Source: Portulaca oleracea
Lineage: Eukaryota > Streptophyta > Magnoliopsida > Caryophyllales > Portulacaceae
Length of the DNA stretch: 64,000 nt
Direction of reading: 5' to 3'
NCBI GenBank assembly: GCA_029582165.1
Contig: CM055881.1
Coordinates: forward strand, 28,142,094-28,206,093
The notes beneath the pieces were generated by a model. That model had not been told where the DNA came from. It searched no databases and was given only the letters and a program-made list of their open reading frames with translations. The stretch's first letter is position 1, and every line of letters starts with the position of its first letter. Of the stretch, positions 1 to 11,030 are shown piece by piece. Made by a program: the position numbers and the translations under genes.

Positions 1-130
1 ATCTTCTAAACCCTAGAACGAAGACGATTCCTCCTCCTCCCTTTCGCCTCTCCTGCAGCTCCATTCTCCAATTGATATCGAAACCCAACCAAACTGTAAA
101 AATCGAAACCCCTTTCATCTCGACCCTAAG

Positions 131-177
131 ACGAAGAAGAAGAAGAAGAAGAAGAAGAAGAAGAAGAAGAAGAAGAA
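131..177. repeat. (GAA)n microsatellite
   Basis: Uninterrupted GAA triplets. The complementary CTT run lies about 285 bp downstream, so the two could pair as an inverted repeat. The serine- or leucine-rich reading frames through these runs are artefacts. Confidence 0.95.
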
Positions 178-184
178 AACAAAT

Positions 185-400
185 GCAGGTTTCTACATTG
201 TTTCCAATTTGAATTTCTAATTTGATTTCGATTTTTACCGTTTAGTTTTCCAATTTGATTTCCAATTTGATTCCGATTTTTTCCGATTTGATTTCGAGTT
301 TTATCGATTTGATTAGGGTTTTGATTTCCCAATTTGATTTTGATTTTTACCTATTTGTTTTCCAATTCGATTTCCAACTTGATTTTTACCGAAACTGGTT
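185..400. repeat. Degenerate AATTTGATTT minisatellite
   Basis: Roughly 20-25 bp units built on CCAATTTGATTT and CGATTTTTACCG recur with many substitutions. It sits between the two triplet runs. No coding signal. Confidence 0.6.
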
Positions 401-460
401 TTCAAATATTGAAATTGGGATGTAGAATCATACCACTTACTGTATTGGGAGAAGCTGGGT

Positions 461-522
461 TTCTTCTTCTTCTTCTTCTTCTTCTTCTTCTTCTTCTTCT
501 TCTTCTTCTTCTTCTTCTTCTT
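461..522. repeat. (CTT)n microsatellite
   Basis: About twenty CTT triplets, inverted relative to the GAA run at 131-177. Length variation between individuals is likely. Confidence 0.95.
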
Positions 523-878
523 TTCGTGATTGAGGTTAGTGTGGATTTGTATGTAAAAGCTATGTTGTAATTGTGTTTTTTTTTTCCATCATAAATTGAT
601 TGATCTGATGTTATTTATACCCATTGAAGATCAATATTTAACAGCTAGCTTTCTAACGGGAATTTTTTTTACCTGTAATTGATGTAGTTTTCCAAGACAG
701 GCATTATAGTTGTTTTATTGATGTTGTAAGTTACAAAATGAGTTAGCTTTCTAACGGGAAAACAAAATGAGTTACCATCTTCTTAGTTTCATTACTTTGA
801 TAAGGTTATGGTAAGCCATTTCTTTTCTCTATTTGATATTCTCTATTTGGATTGATGATGTAAAGTCTTTGGTTGCAG

Positions 879-1282
879 ATACCCAAATGATTATGATAAG
901 CTCACTTTGGCATCACAGACAGGGCTCACAAAGAACCAAGTAAGAACATCTGGTTGTATACAAACCTTAGTATTTAGATTTTAGATTAAGTTTAGGTTGG
1001 GTTTAATGCTGATGGATGGTTGTTGAAAATGGTTTTGTAGGTGTCAAACTGGTTTATAAAAGTATGCCCTTTTTGAATTTTTTGGTCCAAATTCATCAAC
1101 TTGGTTTGGATGATTTTGATCATGTTTGAGTATGTTGTCAGTTTGTGTCTTGAGTTTTTTCCATGAAACTAAGGCCATGATATTGGCTTGGATTGATGAT
1201 GTAAAGTCTTTGGTTGCAGATACACCCAAATGATTTTGAGAAGCTCACTTTGGCATCACAGACAGGGCTCACAAAGAACCAA
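879..1282 (+). pseudogene. BEL1-like homeodomain exon fragments, tandemly duplicated
   Basis: Bases 879-939 are a 61-bp exon flanked by TTGCAG and GTAAGA. After one leading base it encodes YPNDYDKLTLASQTGLTKNQ. Bases 1041-1061 follow TTTTGTAG and read VSNWFI, the start of homeodomain helix 3. BEL1-like (TALE class) homeobox genes are known for a short exon of this size and position. The block is repeated: 1220-1282 is a second copy of the exon, two bases longer (ATACAC instead of ATAC), which breaks the phase. The homology stops after VSNWFI, so the DNA-contacting NAR residues are missing and no upstream homeodomain exon or BELL/SKY domain is visible. It is a captured or decayed fragment, not a working transcription factor. 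Confidence 0.75.
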
Positions 1283-1399
1283 GTAAGAACTTCTGGCAAC
1301 AAACCTTAGTATTTAGATTTTAGATTAAGTTTAGTTGGGTTTAATGATGATGGATGGTTGTTGAACATCAAGTAAGAAAAATATGCCTTTTTTGGCTGG

Positions 1400-2500
1400 G
1401 TGTTTGCTCCAAATTTTCCTTGTATGGCATCATTTCATACTAGGCTATTGTCTGATATATAATTAGTGACTTTAGGATCATTCATACACAAATGACATTG
1501 TTGGGTGGTCTTGGCTTTGGTTTTGTTGTTGGTTTGGAACAGACCTGTATCATAGTTCATACAATTTCTTATAGCTAATCATATTTTACTATTTTTTTTT
1601 GTTTCTAATGTATTCTGATTTCCCATTTTTTTTATGTGCCAATGTGATGAGAATGGGAATGACCTGAGCATGACCATTGTGACGAGCATGGTGAATGACC
1701 TGATGAAAGCATGGTGAATGACCATTGTGACGAGCATGGTGATTCTGCATTTATGGTGATTTTCAGCTGAGCATGACCAGTTTCACGATCATTGGAATGA
1801 CCTAATGAAAGCAAGGATATTGCAGATGACATTTGAATATGTTAACAGACAAAGACTCAGTATAAGAAGGGACATGTTGTATAGTATAGGATATTGCATA
1901 TGACATTTGATTGTCTATGTAAATTCACTTGTCTAGAGTATTTCCCATCTACTTACAATCTTTTACTTTGGTCATTTAGCTGTTTTATTGTAAGTTGAGG
2001 TGTGTCTGATCACACCATCCCCCCCTCCCTGCACTATTTAGATAAGTGTTGTATACAAGTGGTTTGAATGTGTCAAATATCTTATGGATTCAATCTTTCT
2101 TGAGCTACTATCAATATGTATGCAATCTGCCAGATATTCACCATATCTGAACCAACTTATGCTGGTAAAAGTGAATTTGATGTTATTTAACTAGCATTCA
2201 ATCTGCTTACTTTCTGTACAAAGCATGATGTCTGTATATATATGCTCACATTTCCATGACTTCTCGTCTAATTATCGAGGTTCTACTATCTCAACTTTTC
2301 CACCTTGAATCATCTTTTCTTACCCGACTTTGATTCGAGACTGAAACAGTGTTTCATCAGCAAGTTTTGAAGTGCTGATCTAATGTTTAGGTTCATGATT
2401 CGACTTTTGCGCAGTAAGTTAGCATCCAAGATGCTACAAATCTCCAAAGAACTACATAGCAAAGTATCATAGACAGCAAAAAACCTCAAGCAAATCCGAA
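1400..2500. other. Intergenic stretch, nothing recognised
   Basis: AT-rich sequence. Bases 1645-1810 hold loose repeats of GAATGACC and GAGCATGGTGA. No ORF, RNA gene or element end could be supported. Confidence 0.5.
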
Positions 2501-2504
2501 TCCT

Positions 2505-2640
2505 TCTCCTTCCCACTGGGAGTTTGAATAAGAATACGTTCATGGCATATGTCGAAATTGCCTGAACCATGACCTTTACTTGCATTTCTAGATATCCTAC
2601 ATAAACAAGACCCCATTTCAGAAAGTTCAAAAAGTGGCCT
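2505..2640 (-). pseudogene. LINE-type reverse transcriptase fragment
   Basis: On the minus strand the frame includes VKVMVQAISTYAMNVFLF. Plant non-LTR retrotransposon proteins carry a very similar stretch (VLIKAVAQAIPTYAM...) just after the RT core. Only about 40 residues match, there is no YADD motif, and the frame on either side is not recognisable, so this is a scrap of a dead LINE or a LINE-derived protein. Confidence 0.5.
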
Positions 2641-2654
2641 ACAACTTTCATTTA

Positions 2655-3110
2655 GATAACAGAGGCTAGCAAGGGCTTAAAAAACCCAGTGTTGTCACAC
2701 ATGACCCAAAAAAACCTAATTAACAGCAAGTCCTCCTGCTAATGTTGAAAATAGATACATGTTGCCAATCTCAAATCTTTCCTAAAACAAAGAAAAGATA
2801 CCCATTAGGGCTTTCCATGTTGCCAATCTCAGGAGGGATGAACCAGAAAGATTGTTGACATTAAGATAAAATAATTTCATATAGTTTACATTCATATAAA
2901 CTATATGGAACAGAAAGAAGGAGTACAAAAACTCAGCTGCCACATATGGGATGAAGTAATTTTATTTCCTCAGCTGCCACATATGGGATGAACCAAGAGG
3001 GATGAACCAGAAAGAAGTCACAGCACCACATTCATATAAAGGAGTCACAGATTGTGATTTCATTCATTACACAAAAGCATTACAATATGGAACACTTAAC
3101 ATGAACACTT
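2655..3110. other. 3' flank of the GRF gene with short duplications
   Basis: The phrases CAGCTGCCACATATGGGATGAA and GGGATGAACCAGAAAGA each occur at least twice between 2825 and 3020, so small local duplications have occurred. It probably includes the 3' untranslated region of the minus-strand GRF gene. No ORF. Confidence 0.5.
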
Positions 3111-3114
3111 TACA

Positions 3115-3444
3115 TTAACTACTATTAATATTCAGTACAAGGAGTACAAAAACTCCAACTAACATCATCCCTAATATAGTTTGCCCCTTCTCAATCAATT
3201 TCAACATAGCCTTCATTTCCCTAATTTCATTCTTCAAATCATTCTCAAAAACCGAATCTCGTCCATTGTTTGAGAAGCTCACTTCAGGAGCCCAGCCAAG
3301 AAATTTATCACATCGCATACACTTATCATACAATTTGTTGGGGTTCTGCTTCGATTTTGACACAAGTCTTGTACCTGAAATATTGCATCTTGGACATATG
3401 ACACCATAACCATCACCATTTGAAGATGCGTATGAAGGCATCAT
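3115..3444 (-). CDS. Small GRF-type zinc-finger protein with C-terminal membrane helix
   Basis: About 109 residues, starting at the first of two adjacent ATGs (MMPSYASS). Residues 15-45 have ICPRC, then NPNKLYDKC and CDKFLGW, matching the GRF zinc-finger pattern (NP..-aromatic-xxC ... C-x-F-xxW). A charged helix follows (ENDLKNEIREMKAMLKLIE), probably coiled coil, and then a hydrophobic segment near residues 90-106 (ILGMMLVGVFVLLVL). Small plant proteins with GRF finger, coiled coil and TM tail are a known architecture of unknown function, often in repeat-rich DNA. The first metal ligands are CxxC rather than the more usual CxC. An upstream exon (about 3662-3807) ends AG/GTATGT and the CDS exon follows TTTCATAG. 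The spliced frame upstream has no ATG, so that exon is probably 5' UTR. Expression cannot be judged. Confidence 0.55.
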   Translation of the reverse strand: MMPSYASSNGDGYGVICPRCNISGTRLVSKSKQNPNKLYDKCMRCDKFLGWAPEVSFSNNGRDSVFENDLKNEIREMKAMLKLIEKGQTILGMMLVGVFVLLVLNINSS

Positions 3445-3661
3445 CAACACAACCAACCTATGAAATTAGAGGGGGAAATATCAAGAAGAATCGAATGAGG
3501 TGAAATAGTAGCAACAAAATCGAATCACAAACTCAATTTTTCAAAATTCGATTTTTCCCGGTTGAAACCCTAAACCTAAAATAGAACTTTGAATTGCTTC
3601 AACCCAGAAATCCCTAAACCCTAAACGAAAAAGAGGAGAGGATGAACACAAGAAAACATAC

Positions 3662-3840
3662 CTGATATCAAAAGCAAACTCTTTTTTCAACCCAGATATC
3701 CCAATGCCAATTGCTTCAGTGACAGTGACACTTCGAATTTTGGTGAGACAATAGAAGATGGAGGCGGAAGTGGGAGGAGTTGATTCAGAAACAAACAATA
3801 GTAACAATATGAAGCAGAGGAGAGCTCGTTTAATTAGGGG
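3662..3840 (-). other. Probable 5' UTR exon of the GRF gene
   Basis: A consensus donor (ATATCAG/GTATGT on the minus strand) lies at about 3661. Its acceptor would be at about 3457, just before the GRF start codon. The frame is open across the junction but has no ATG before an upstream TGA, so I read it as untranslated leader. Confidence 0.35.
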
Positions 3841-4670
3841 AACTCAAAGATGGGGTAAATCGATTCAAAATTTGAAAGGGGTAAATAAGAAGAATAGAAG
3901 AGGGATTAAGGAGTGAAGAAGGCAGAATACTCCGGCTATTACCGATGAGGGGAAGGGACTCCGAGGGGAAGAAGTGATGAGGGGAAGAAGAGAGGAGTAA
4001 TTAAGAAGGATGGGGGAGTTGAGCAAGAGCTGATTACCGAGGAGTAATTAAGAGGGATGGGGGAGAGATAAGGAAGAGCTGATTACCGAGGAGTGAAGGA
4101 GGGAGTGAAAGGGGCGGCTATTATCGAGGAAGGAGAGAGAAGGAGGAGGTAGAAGGGGAAGGAAAGGAAATGCCAACTCATCTGCCAATTCAGATGAGTC
4201 ACTGACTCAGTGAGTCAGTGTATCACTCCCCACTAGTACTACAGCATTTAAAAAAATGTCTTGACCATTTTCTTTTGGTTATTTCAAACTTCAGAGGAGT
4301 TCAAAGAGAATTCCATTTGATATGGGTAACTAGTACTGCTAGTATGTTTGACACGATACCTATGCTAATTTAATTTTCACGTGAAAATGTAACAAAATAA
4401 AATAATGTCTACACAAATGCCATATGTATGGCTTCAAATGAAAGTCACAGTCATGCTCAAAAATAAAGAATTACAACTATGATATTATTTAGGTCCTCTT
4501 CTTTAAGGTGCAAGATTAAATTAGTTAAGGTAAAGTAAAGAAAGTTAGGTAAGAAAATTAGTGGATGAAGGTAATGTTACATCATTTTTTTTAAAAAAAA
4601 TTTAAATAAATTCTGTGAGTTTAATAAAAAAAATTTCAAATATAAATTATCTTAAAATATAAATATAATC
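3841..4670. other. Purine-rich upstream DNA with a double palindrome
   Basis: Bases 3840-4160 are GA/GGA-rich with a tandem phrase (GATTACCGAGGAGT at about 4031 and 4081). Bases 4176-4199 are a palindrome with arms ACTCATCTG/CAGATGAGT, followed at 4200-4220 by a second one centred on ACTGACTCAGTGAGTCAGT. These may mark an element end or protein-binding sites for the GRF promoter. The rest is AT-rich with nothing recognised. Confidence 0.4.
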
Positions 4671-4678
4671 CTATAACG

Positions 4679-4994
4679 GTCTGTTTGTATTGAAGGACAA
4701 AGAGCGAGAAGAGAGGGAAATGAAGATTATTATTCATTTTCTTCTTATTTGGGAATAAAAATAGGACGTGAAAGGAAGGGAAGGAGAACATTTTAACTCT
4801 CTTCCCCTTCATTTTCTTAAAATTCAAAATGAGGAGGAAAAATATGTGTGGGGGGGGGGGGGGGATTTAATACTTCTCTCCCTATCCCTCATAAATATAA
4901 CCAGACTAAGTTAATATTAATCTCCTTTCTTCCATTTCCCTCTCCTTGTTTCCCTTCCCCTCCCCCCCCCCCCTAAATTAAATCCAAACAGACA
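4679..4994. mobile_element. Foldback MITE with GTCTGTTTG ends
   Basis: The left end reads GGTCTGTTTGTATT; the right end is AAATCCAAACAGACAC, its near inverted complement. Interior arms are purine-rich on the left and pyrimidine-rich on the right (G14 at about 4850, C13 at about 4962), so the unit folds on itself. No clear target duplication was found. A related end (GGTCTGTTTGGAGGGG) occurs in the ARF-GAP gene at 14355. Confidence 0.55.
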
Positions 4995-6071
4995 CTAAGG
5001 TAAAATATTGTTAACGTAATCTGGCGCAATCTAAAAAACAAGCCTTAACGATATTTTATTTCTCTCACACAATATTATATATTAATTGAAAAGTTAAGAA
5101 ATTTTGTTATGTGAAGATTTATAGCCAAATCATGGTATTAATTTTATATAATAAATTTAAAGCACAATAATAATTTTATTAATCATCAAATAAAAGATTA
5201 TAATTGAAGTCCGTTTGACTAATAATAAAATCAAACCTTTCATTTAATTAAAATAATACTTACTCTCAAATATTAATGGCAGAAACAGTAACAACTAGAA
5301 TATTGAGGCAGTGTTTGATCGTAAGAGGGCTTGGTGATAGAGGTTTGTGGGTTAAATGTTGTACCTGTCAAGTAGAAGTGAATTGTTTTTTGGATGGTTT
5401 GTAGCTGTCTTTGTGGGTTAAAGCTGTCTTTTTTGAGTTTTTCATAGTTGTATATCTTCTAACTATTGCTGTTTAGTTTTGTTGGTTTGTTTCTACTGTT
5501 TTTACTGATAATTTGTAGCATCTTTGATACTTTTTTAGTCTTGATAACTTCCAACTATCAAAAAAAAAGTTTAAGAATGAGAAAAGTTTTAAAATCAGTT
5601 TTATAAATAAAGTAAATAGTGATAACGCATTCCATCGATGCATCAAAGAATGTGGATACAAGTGAGGGTTGGTATAAGTCATAAGCAAATTGGATTCGCT
5701 CAAGTAGATCTCGAGTTCGAAATCTAGCATATGCAAGCAACTATCTCCGCTCGGGAACTCAGCCGCCATAATCAGATCATGCACGATCAAAATCAGTTCC
5801 CGACTAGTCAGAAAGCTTCAGATATCGGACGGAAAACAAAAAAAAATTGAATAATTTGGATTAATATACAACACTAATAGGAAAATCAATAAAAATTATG
5901 TATAGTATTTATTGATATTTTAAGTTTAAAAGGGATTAATAATTAAATTTTCTTAAAACATGACAAATTGCAGGTGAAAAATACTTTGGGGTGAGGGAGT
6001 ATATCTTAGCTTTTAGAGATTAATTAATTTTCTAAGTTGAAATTGATTGTTAGTATCTAATAGTTAGCCAT
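4995..6071. other. AT-rich intergenic DNA
   Basis: A minus-strand frame of about 100 codons (5473-5790) has no recognisable domain. No splice structure or RNA gene is seen. Confidence 0.5.
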
Positions 6072-6073
6072 TA

Positions 6074-6355
6074 CTCCCTCCTTCCCATATTATTTGACAC
6101 TTTAGACAAAATTTAGAAAACCAAAAAAACTTCCACTTCATATTAATCTACCTCATTGGAAATATAAAAGTGTTAAATAAAATGATAAATAAAAAAGGAA
6201 AAAGGTGAATAAAAAGGAAAAATAGAAGAAAAAGATGCAATTAATAAGGTTAATTTGATAAATTAGTAATTAATGTGTTACTGGAATTATAAATTGACAA
6301 ATATTATGGGGAAAAAAAATTAGTTAAAATGACAGATAATATGGAAAGGAAGGAG
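6074..6355. mobile_element. Stowaway MITE (Tc1/mariner), 282 bp
   Basis: Left end CTCCCTCCTTCCCATATTAT, right end ATAATATGGAAAGGAAGGAG, flanked by TA on both sides (6072-6073 and 6356-6357). This is the plant Stowaway signature. It is non-coding. Confidence 0.9.
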
Positions 6356-6357
6356 TA

Positions 6358-7325
6358 TATTACTATGATAAAATGGAAAAAACTTAATTGTTGTCGATCT
6401 TATTTAGTTAGTTCTAGTTGGTGTAAGACCTAATATAAGAAAACAAATAATGCAGTTAATTGTTGTCGCATATAAACTAAACCAATCATTTTGCAACTTC
6501 CATCAAAATAAAAATGAAAATTCTACAACAATAGATAGAATTATTTGATGAAGAAAATGATATATTTTCAATGTACTAGGCCTAAAAAGTTACTGATCGA
6601 AAATTTAAAAATCAAACCAAACATACTAATGTCAGACCATATTTGAAATGATAAAATTTCCCATTTATCCATGGCCTGTTGTTTGAGATTTGAGAACAAC
6701 AATCACAGGCAAAAAAGGCAAATTAAATTCTAATAATCAGTGCTTTCAGTTTTTATATGTCAATAATCTCTACTTTATTTTTATATTATAATGGTAAAAA
6801 AAAATAAAAAATATATTCTACTAGTGCCTAATCTACCTTAATTAATATATTTTTTATATTTTTCATTCCTGCCCCATATTATTTTTATTTTTTCATTTGT
6901 GCCCCTAAGAAGGTTTTGAAGTAAAGTTACTAAAAGAATTTTTAAATTATTATTTTGATAAATCGAGCAATTATTATGATTTTTTAAAAGGAATAAAAGT
7001 GAAAAATCATAGTAGATTGGAAATAAATAAAAAAAATTGAGACAAACGTTGTAAATTTATTAAAAATGGTGGGGATGTGTTGTGCTAAGTTTTAAATTAC
7101 ATACAAGTCAAAGTCTATGATATTTTGGGTATACACTTGTGGTGTCTCACTAGAATACAATTTTCAGTTTTTTGGACCACCAAAATATAAAAAGAAAATA
7201 GAGATTATTGACATTCAAAAGCTTAAAGTAGGAATGATTGGAATCCAATTTTTCGAAAAAAAAAGAGGGTTACATGAAGGGCAATCAAAAGTCAAAATAG
7301 AGGATCCATAAAACAAAAGCATTTC
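6358..7325. other. AT-rich intergenic DNA
   Basis: No gene, RNA or element end supported. A 64-codon frame at 7117-7311 has no recognisable motif. Confidence 0.5.
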
Positions 7326-7333
7326 CTTTTTAT

Positions 7334-8638
7334 TAGACATGGCAATCGGATCGGGTTCGGATTGGATGAATTCGGGTCGAGTTTGCTTACATCATCCATA
7401 ATCCGGATCGGATCGGATCGGGTTTGGGTCGGGTGGGGTTCAAATTCGGTTTGCCTCCAAATAGATCTTGTCCGGGTCGGATCGGGTCCGACTCGGGTTT
7501 AACCGATTCGTCATCTTCGGATTAGAGTCGGTTGAAACTTTTCACGGGTCGGGTTGAGTCGGATCAGGTCAAATTCGGATTGAGTTGATTCGGTTGCTTG
7601 TTTTCGGATGCATCCAAGGTTGTATTTATATTCCGGTCGGATTACTTTCGGGTCGGACTGCTTTCAGATCGGATTGCTTTCAGGTCGAGTTATTGTCGTT
7701 TTCTGTTAAAATTTATTTATTACTAAAATGACAATTTCTAATTTTGAGTAAATATTTATTGCATAATAAAATAATTTATGGTGTATGATTCCAATTCATG
7801 AGTTTGTCCTTTGTACTATATTGTATGGAAATCACTCAAAAATAATATTAACTACTACATTAGTTGAAAGTCAAATAAATAACAATTCGAAAAAAAATTT
7901 ATATTTTATTCAATATTATTTGAATTAAACGCATAAAATATGGTACTTGTTTTATTCGAAAAAAAGTGAATAAAAATACAGTCGTTTATTTATCGATATA
8001 AACGTTGATTTTAAAATTTATATTTTATACAATAGCTTTTTATTCAGTAACATTGACATTGAGTCGTTGATAAAGTCTTACAATTGTATTCGTTTTATAT
8101 CAATTATTCTTACTTTTCCCCTTTACACAAACAGTTCAAGTATTAAACGCATATTAAACAACGTTATAATTTAGTGCGATAGTATTGGTGTGATAGTATT
8201 TGACAGTTTGGTTCTAATTTGGTCAGATTATAATCAGGTCAGGAATAGTTTGGTTTGGGTGTAAACCGGGTTGGTTCTCGGTTCGGGTATACGTCGGTAC
8301 AGGTGTGTCTCAAGTCGGGTAAAATTCGGTTCGGATGTGTCTCGAGTCTGGTAAAAATTGATTCGGGTGTGTCTCGGGTTGAATTAAATTCGGTTCAGCT
8401 GATTTTCGGATACGGGTTAATTCGGGTTTAACATGGCTCAAATTGGGTTCGGGTCGTTTCGGATTATTTCGGATGCTTTCCTTATTCGGTAAACTTCGGG
8501 TTTCGGTTCGAATCAGTTTCGGATCGGAGTGATCCAGGTTTCGGATGAAGATCAGGTCTGGACATTCGGGTGCAGATCGGGTTCAGATTCAGATGGATCG
8601 GATCGGATTTCGGATAAGGATAATGATTGCCAGGTCTA
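7334..8638. mobile_element. hAT-type non-autonomous element with degenerate TCGGGT interior, 1305 bp
   Basis: Ends are TAGACATGGCAATC and GATTGCCAGGTCTA, inverted with one mismatch. They are flanked by a perfect 8-bp target duplication CTTTTTAT (7326-7333 and 8639-8646), as expected for hAT transposition. No transposase is present. The outer parts (7340-7690 and 8210-8620) consist of degenerate TCGGGT/GGATCGG hexamer-like repeats, and the middle is plain AT-rich DNA. The 119-codon frame at 8529-8888 crosses the element end and is not a gene. Confidence 0.85.
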
Positions 8639-8692
8639 CTTTTTATTTATGAAACTGTCGGATTTTTACAATTTCAACAACTCTAATACTAA

Positions 8693-9018
8693 CCCCGTTC
8701 TTTTATACGGCTGGCTGCGGTGTGGCGCTGTGCGGTGTGGTGGAATTGTGGTGAGTTGTGGTGGGTTTGGAAAAGTTGTGGCGAATTGCGGTGCGTTGTG
8801 GAAAGTTGTGGTGGGTTTTTGTTATAATAATTGTAAATGTGTTAGAAAATGTGAAATTGTGAAAAGTTTAATTTTTAATAAAAAATAAATTAAATTAGAA
8901 AAAGTAGACTTTGGTGGGTTGTGGTAGATTGTGGTGGATTGTGTGGGTTGTGGCGGAATACGGCAAGTTACGGTGAGGTGTGACACCGCAACCAGCCAAT
9001 CGCATAAAAGAACAAGGC
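8693..9018. mobile_element. MITE with GTTCTTTTAT ends and GTGGTGGGTT interior
   Basis: Left end CCCCGTTCTTTTATACGG..CTGGCTG; right end CAGCCAATCGCATAAAAGAACAAGG, about 30 bp of inverted similarity. The interior is a degenerate G/T-rich minisatellite (TTGTGGTGGG, TGCGGTG). The same terminal motif bounds the element at 38683-38864. The target duplication is not clear. Confidence 0.7.
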
Positions 9019-9024
9019 TTTAAT

Positions 9025-10105
9025 TCTATTTCATAAAAAAACTACTAGTTGTTTATGACCCCTGCGATGTACGACATAATTTTTATTGATTTACTTAAAA
9101 TCATTTCTAGGACTAAATTATGAGAATTATGAATCTATATTTAATAATTAATATTATTTAAAAAATTTTACTATCATATATTACTCGCTTATTTTTTCGT
9201 AATACAAATATATTTTAGTACTGATTGAATTAATTATATGGTTCTAAAAGTATAATAACTAAAATATATACATATACATGGTATACAAATTCTATTTTTG
9301 CAATGATTAATTATTGAAAAAAGTTAAAATGAATTTGTATTATATTTATCATTATTAGGTTTTGGATTACCTAACTTTGAGTTGTTTTTATCCCAACTTC
9401 ACATTTGACTAATAGAGTAATAGTAACTCAACCTTTGGGGATAATATTTTTCAGTAACCTAAGATTAAATTAACATAAATTAAACTCAGTTTTTTAACGA
9501 CATGATGCTAGTTTTAGGGGTAATATGTATAATGGATGTGTGTCTAACCATAAAAATAACCGGAACATCACAAAAAATCAGAGCTTAATTGATGTCAATT
9601 CAGTATTGGGCTACTGACATATATTGTCCCCTGAGCTGTAATAAGTTAAATGTGAAACTTGGGATGTTTTGATTTTTTTTAAAGCGTATTTTTAATGATA
9701 ATTTTGACAATTTGTAAAATATTTATCCAACCTTTTGTTTTCTTTGATTTTGGTAAATTATTTAGGGTCACGAATAATTAGCAATAGAGAAAGCAATTCT
9801 CTATAAAAAAAAAAATAATGCAACTTTTTTAATAGCAACAACAACAATCTATCTATTGATTACAGTTGTAGTCTTGTAGACTATGGGCTCGGTGGATTTA
9901 TGTCATCCCAAAATGGTTAGAGGGACCTTTCTTAAGTGAGAAATGACAACTCACCAAACAAACCCATTAGACTATACACTAGTTCAAACATCATAAAATA
10001 AAGATTACTAACAAATATTTCCTCTGTCCGTATCTCTTTGTCATTTAAGACGTAAGAGACTGAACAGATATCAAGATAATATTAATACAGTTAGAGAGAA
10101 AAATA
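9025..10105. other. AT-rich intergenic DNA
   Basis: Only AT-rich low-information sequence. From about 10019 (CCTCTGTCCGTATCTC) there is the start of what looks like another decayed Stowaway, into which the intact copy at 10109 may have inserted. Confidence 0.4.
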
Positions 10106-10108
10106 ATA

Positions 10109-10356
10109 CTACCTCCATCTCAAATTGTTTGTCCATCCAACTATATTTAAAAGTTCAATGGTCATAGGAAATGGGGTGAAAAATATGTAATGTACCAAAA
10201 TTGCCTTACTTTTCTCATGTGAAGAAAAATAAAAAGAAACAAAAGAGTATTTATTAGAGACATAATGGGAATTACAATCATTAGAATTATAAAATGGACA
10301 AACATTTTGGGACAAGGGAGTTAGGTAGATGCACAAATAATTTGGGACGGAGGTAG
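10109..10356. mobile_element. Stowaway MITE, 248 bp, upstream of the ARF-GAP gene
   Basis: Left end CTACCTCCATCTCAAATTGTTTGT, right end ..AAATAATTTGGGACGGAGGTAG, flanked by TA (10107-10108 and 10357-10358). It lies about 670 bp before the ARF-GAP start codon, in likely promoter DNA. Confidence 0.85.
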
Positions 10357-10718
10357 TAAAATTATTAAAATTAGTGAAGATTAACTATGAGAAAAGGAGA
10401 ATATAAATATAAAATTGATAAAAACTATATTAAAAATGTAAAATAAAAAATAATTAGAAAAAAATTAGTTAGATGAACACTTAAGATATTAAACAAACAT
10501 AATTGTTGAAGTACATTATGAGGTGAAATCTGTAGCTGAATCATCACAACTCACTATTGAGCCAACCAAAACCTTTGATGATGAATATTGAAATACATGG
10601 TGGGTCGTTGTCAGCAAGATGAGACATAAAGCCAGTTCAATATTCACATTTTTATTATGAAAAAATAATACTCTATGAGATTTTATTTTATTCAAGTTTT
10701 TTTTTTCCCATTTAAAAC

Positions 10719-10730
10719 ATTATATATATT
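10719..10730 (+). promoter_or_regulatory. Possible TATA box of the ARF-GAP gene
   Basis: TTATATATATT lies about 300 bp before the ATG. The DNA between (10840-10920) is rich in CTT/TTC, typical of plant 5' leaders. The transcription start is inferred, not shown. Confidence 0.35.
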
Positions 10731-11030
10731 GATAAACAAATTGGTAGAGAAAAGAGGAGGAGGGCCAGGAGAAAAAGCAACGGCCGCTAAACCAACCCAA
10801 CAGTCCAACACAGAACAACGAAACACAGAAATGTAAAAGCAAAGTCAAGCACTTCTTCATCTTTCCCACTTCCCTTGTCTTTCTTCTTATTCCATTCTTC
10901 TTCAATTCCCTCCAATCATCACAATATTCTCCAAATAAAGAGAGATTAGGCCATCTTTTGCATATCTATATTCTGTTTGGCAATTTATGGTTTTCTGGGC
11001 TCTCCCTCTTTCTGGAGTTTGGATTTAGCA

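Noticed and set aside
126..570. Serine-rich and leucine-rich frames
   Set aside because: They are translations of GAA/CTT microsatellites.
5473..5790. Minus-strand frame with a TTTCGAACTCGAGA word resembling a pol III B box
   Set aside because: No matching A box at the proper distance, no poly(A) tail and no target duplication, so a SINE or tRNA is not supported.
8529..8888. 119-codon frame
   Set aside because: It crosses the end of one MITE and enters the next; composition reflects the repeats.
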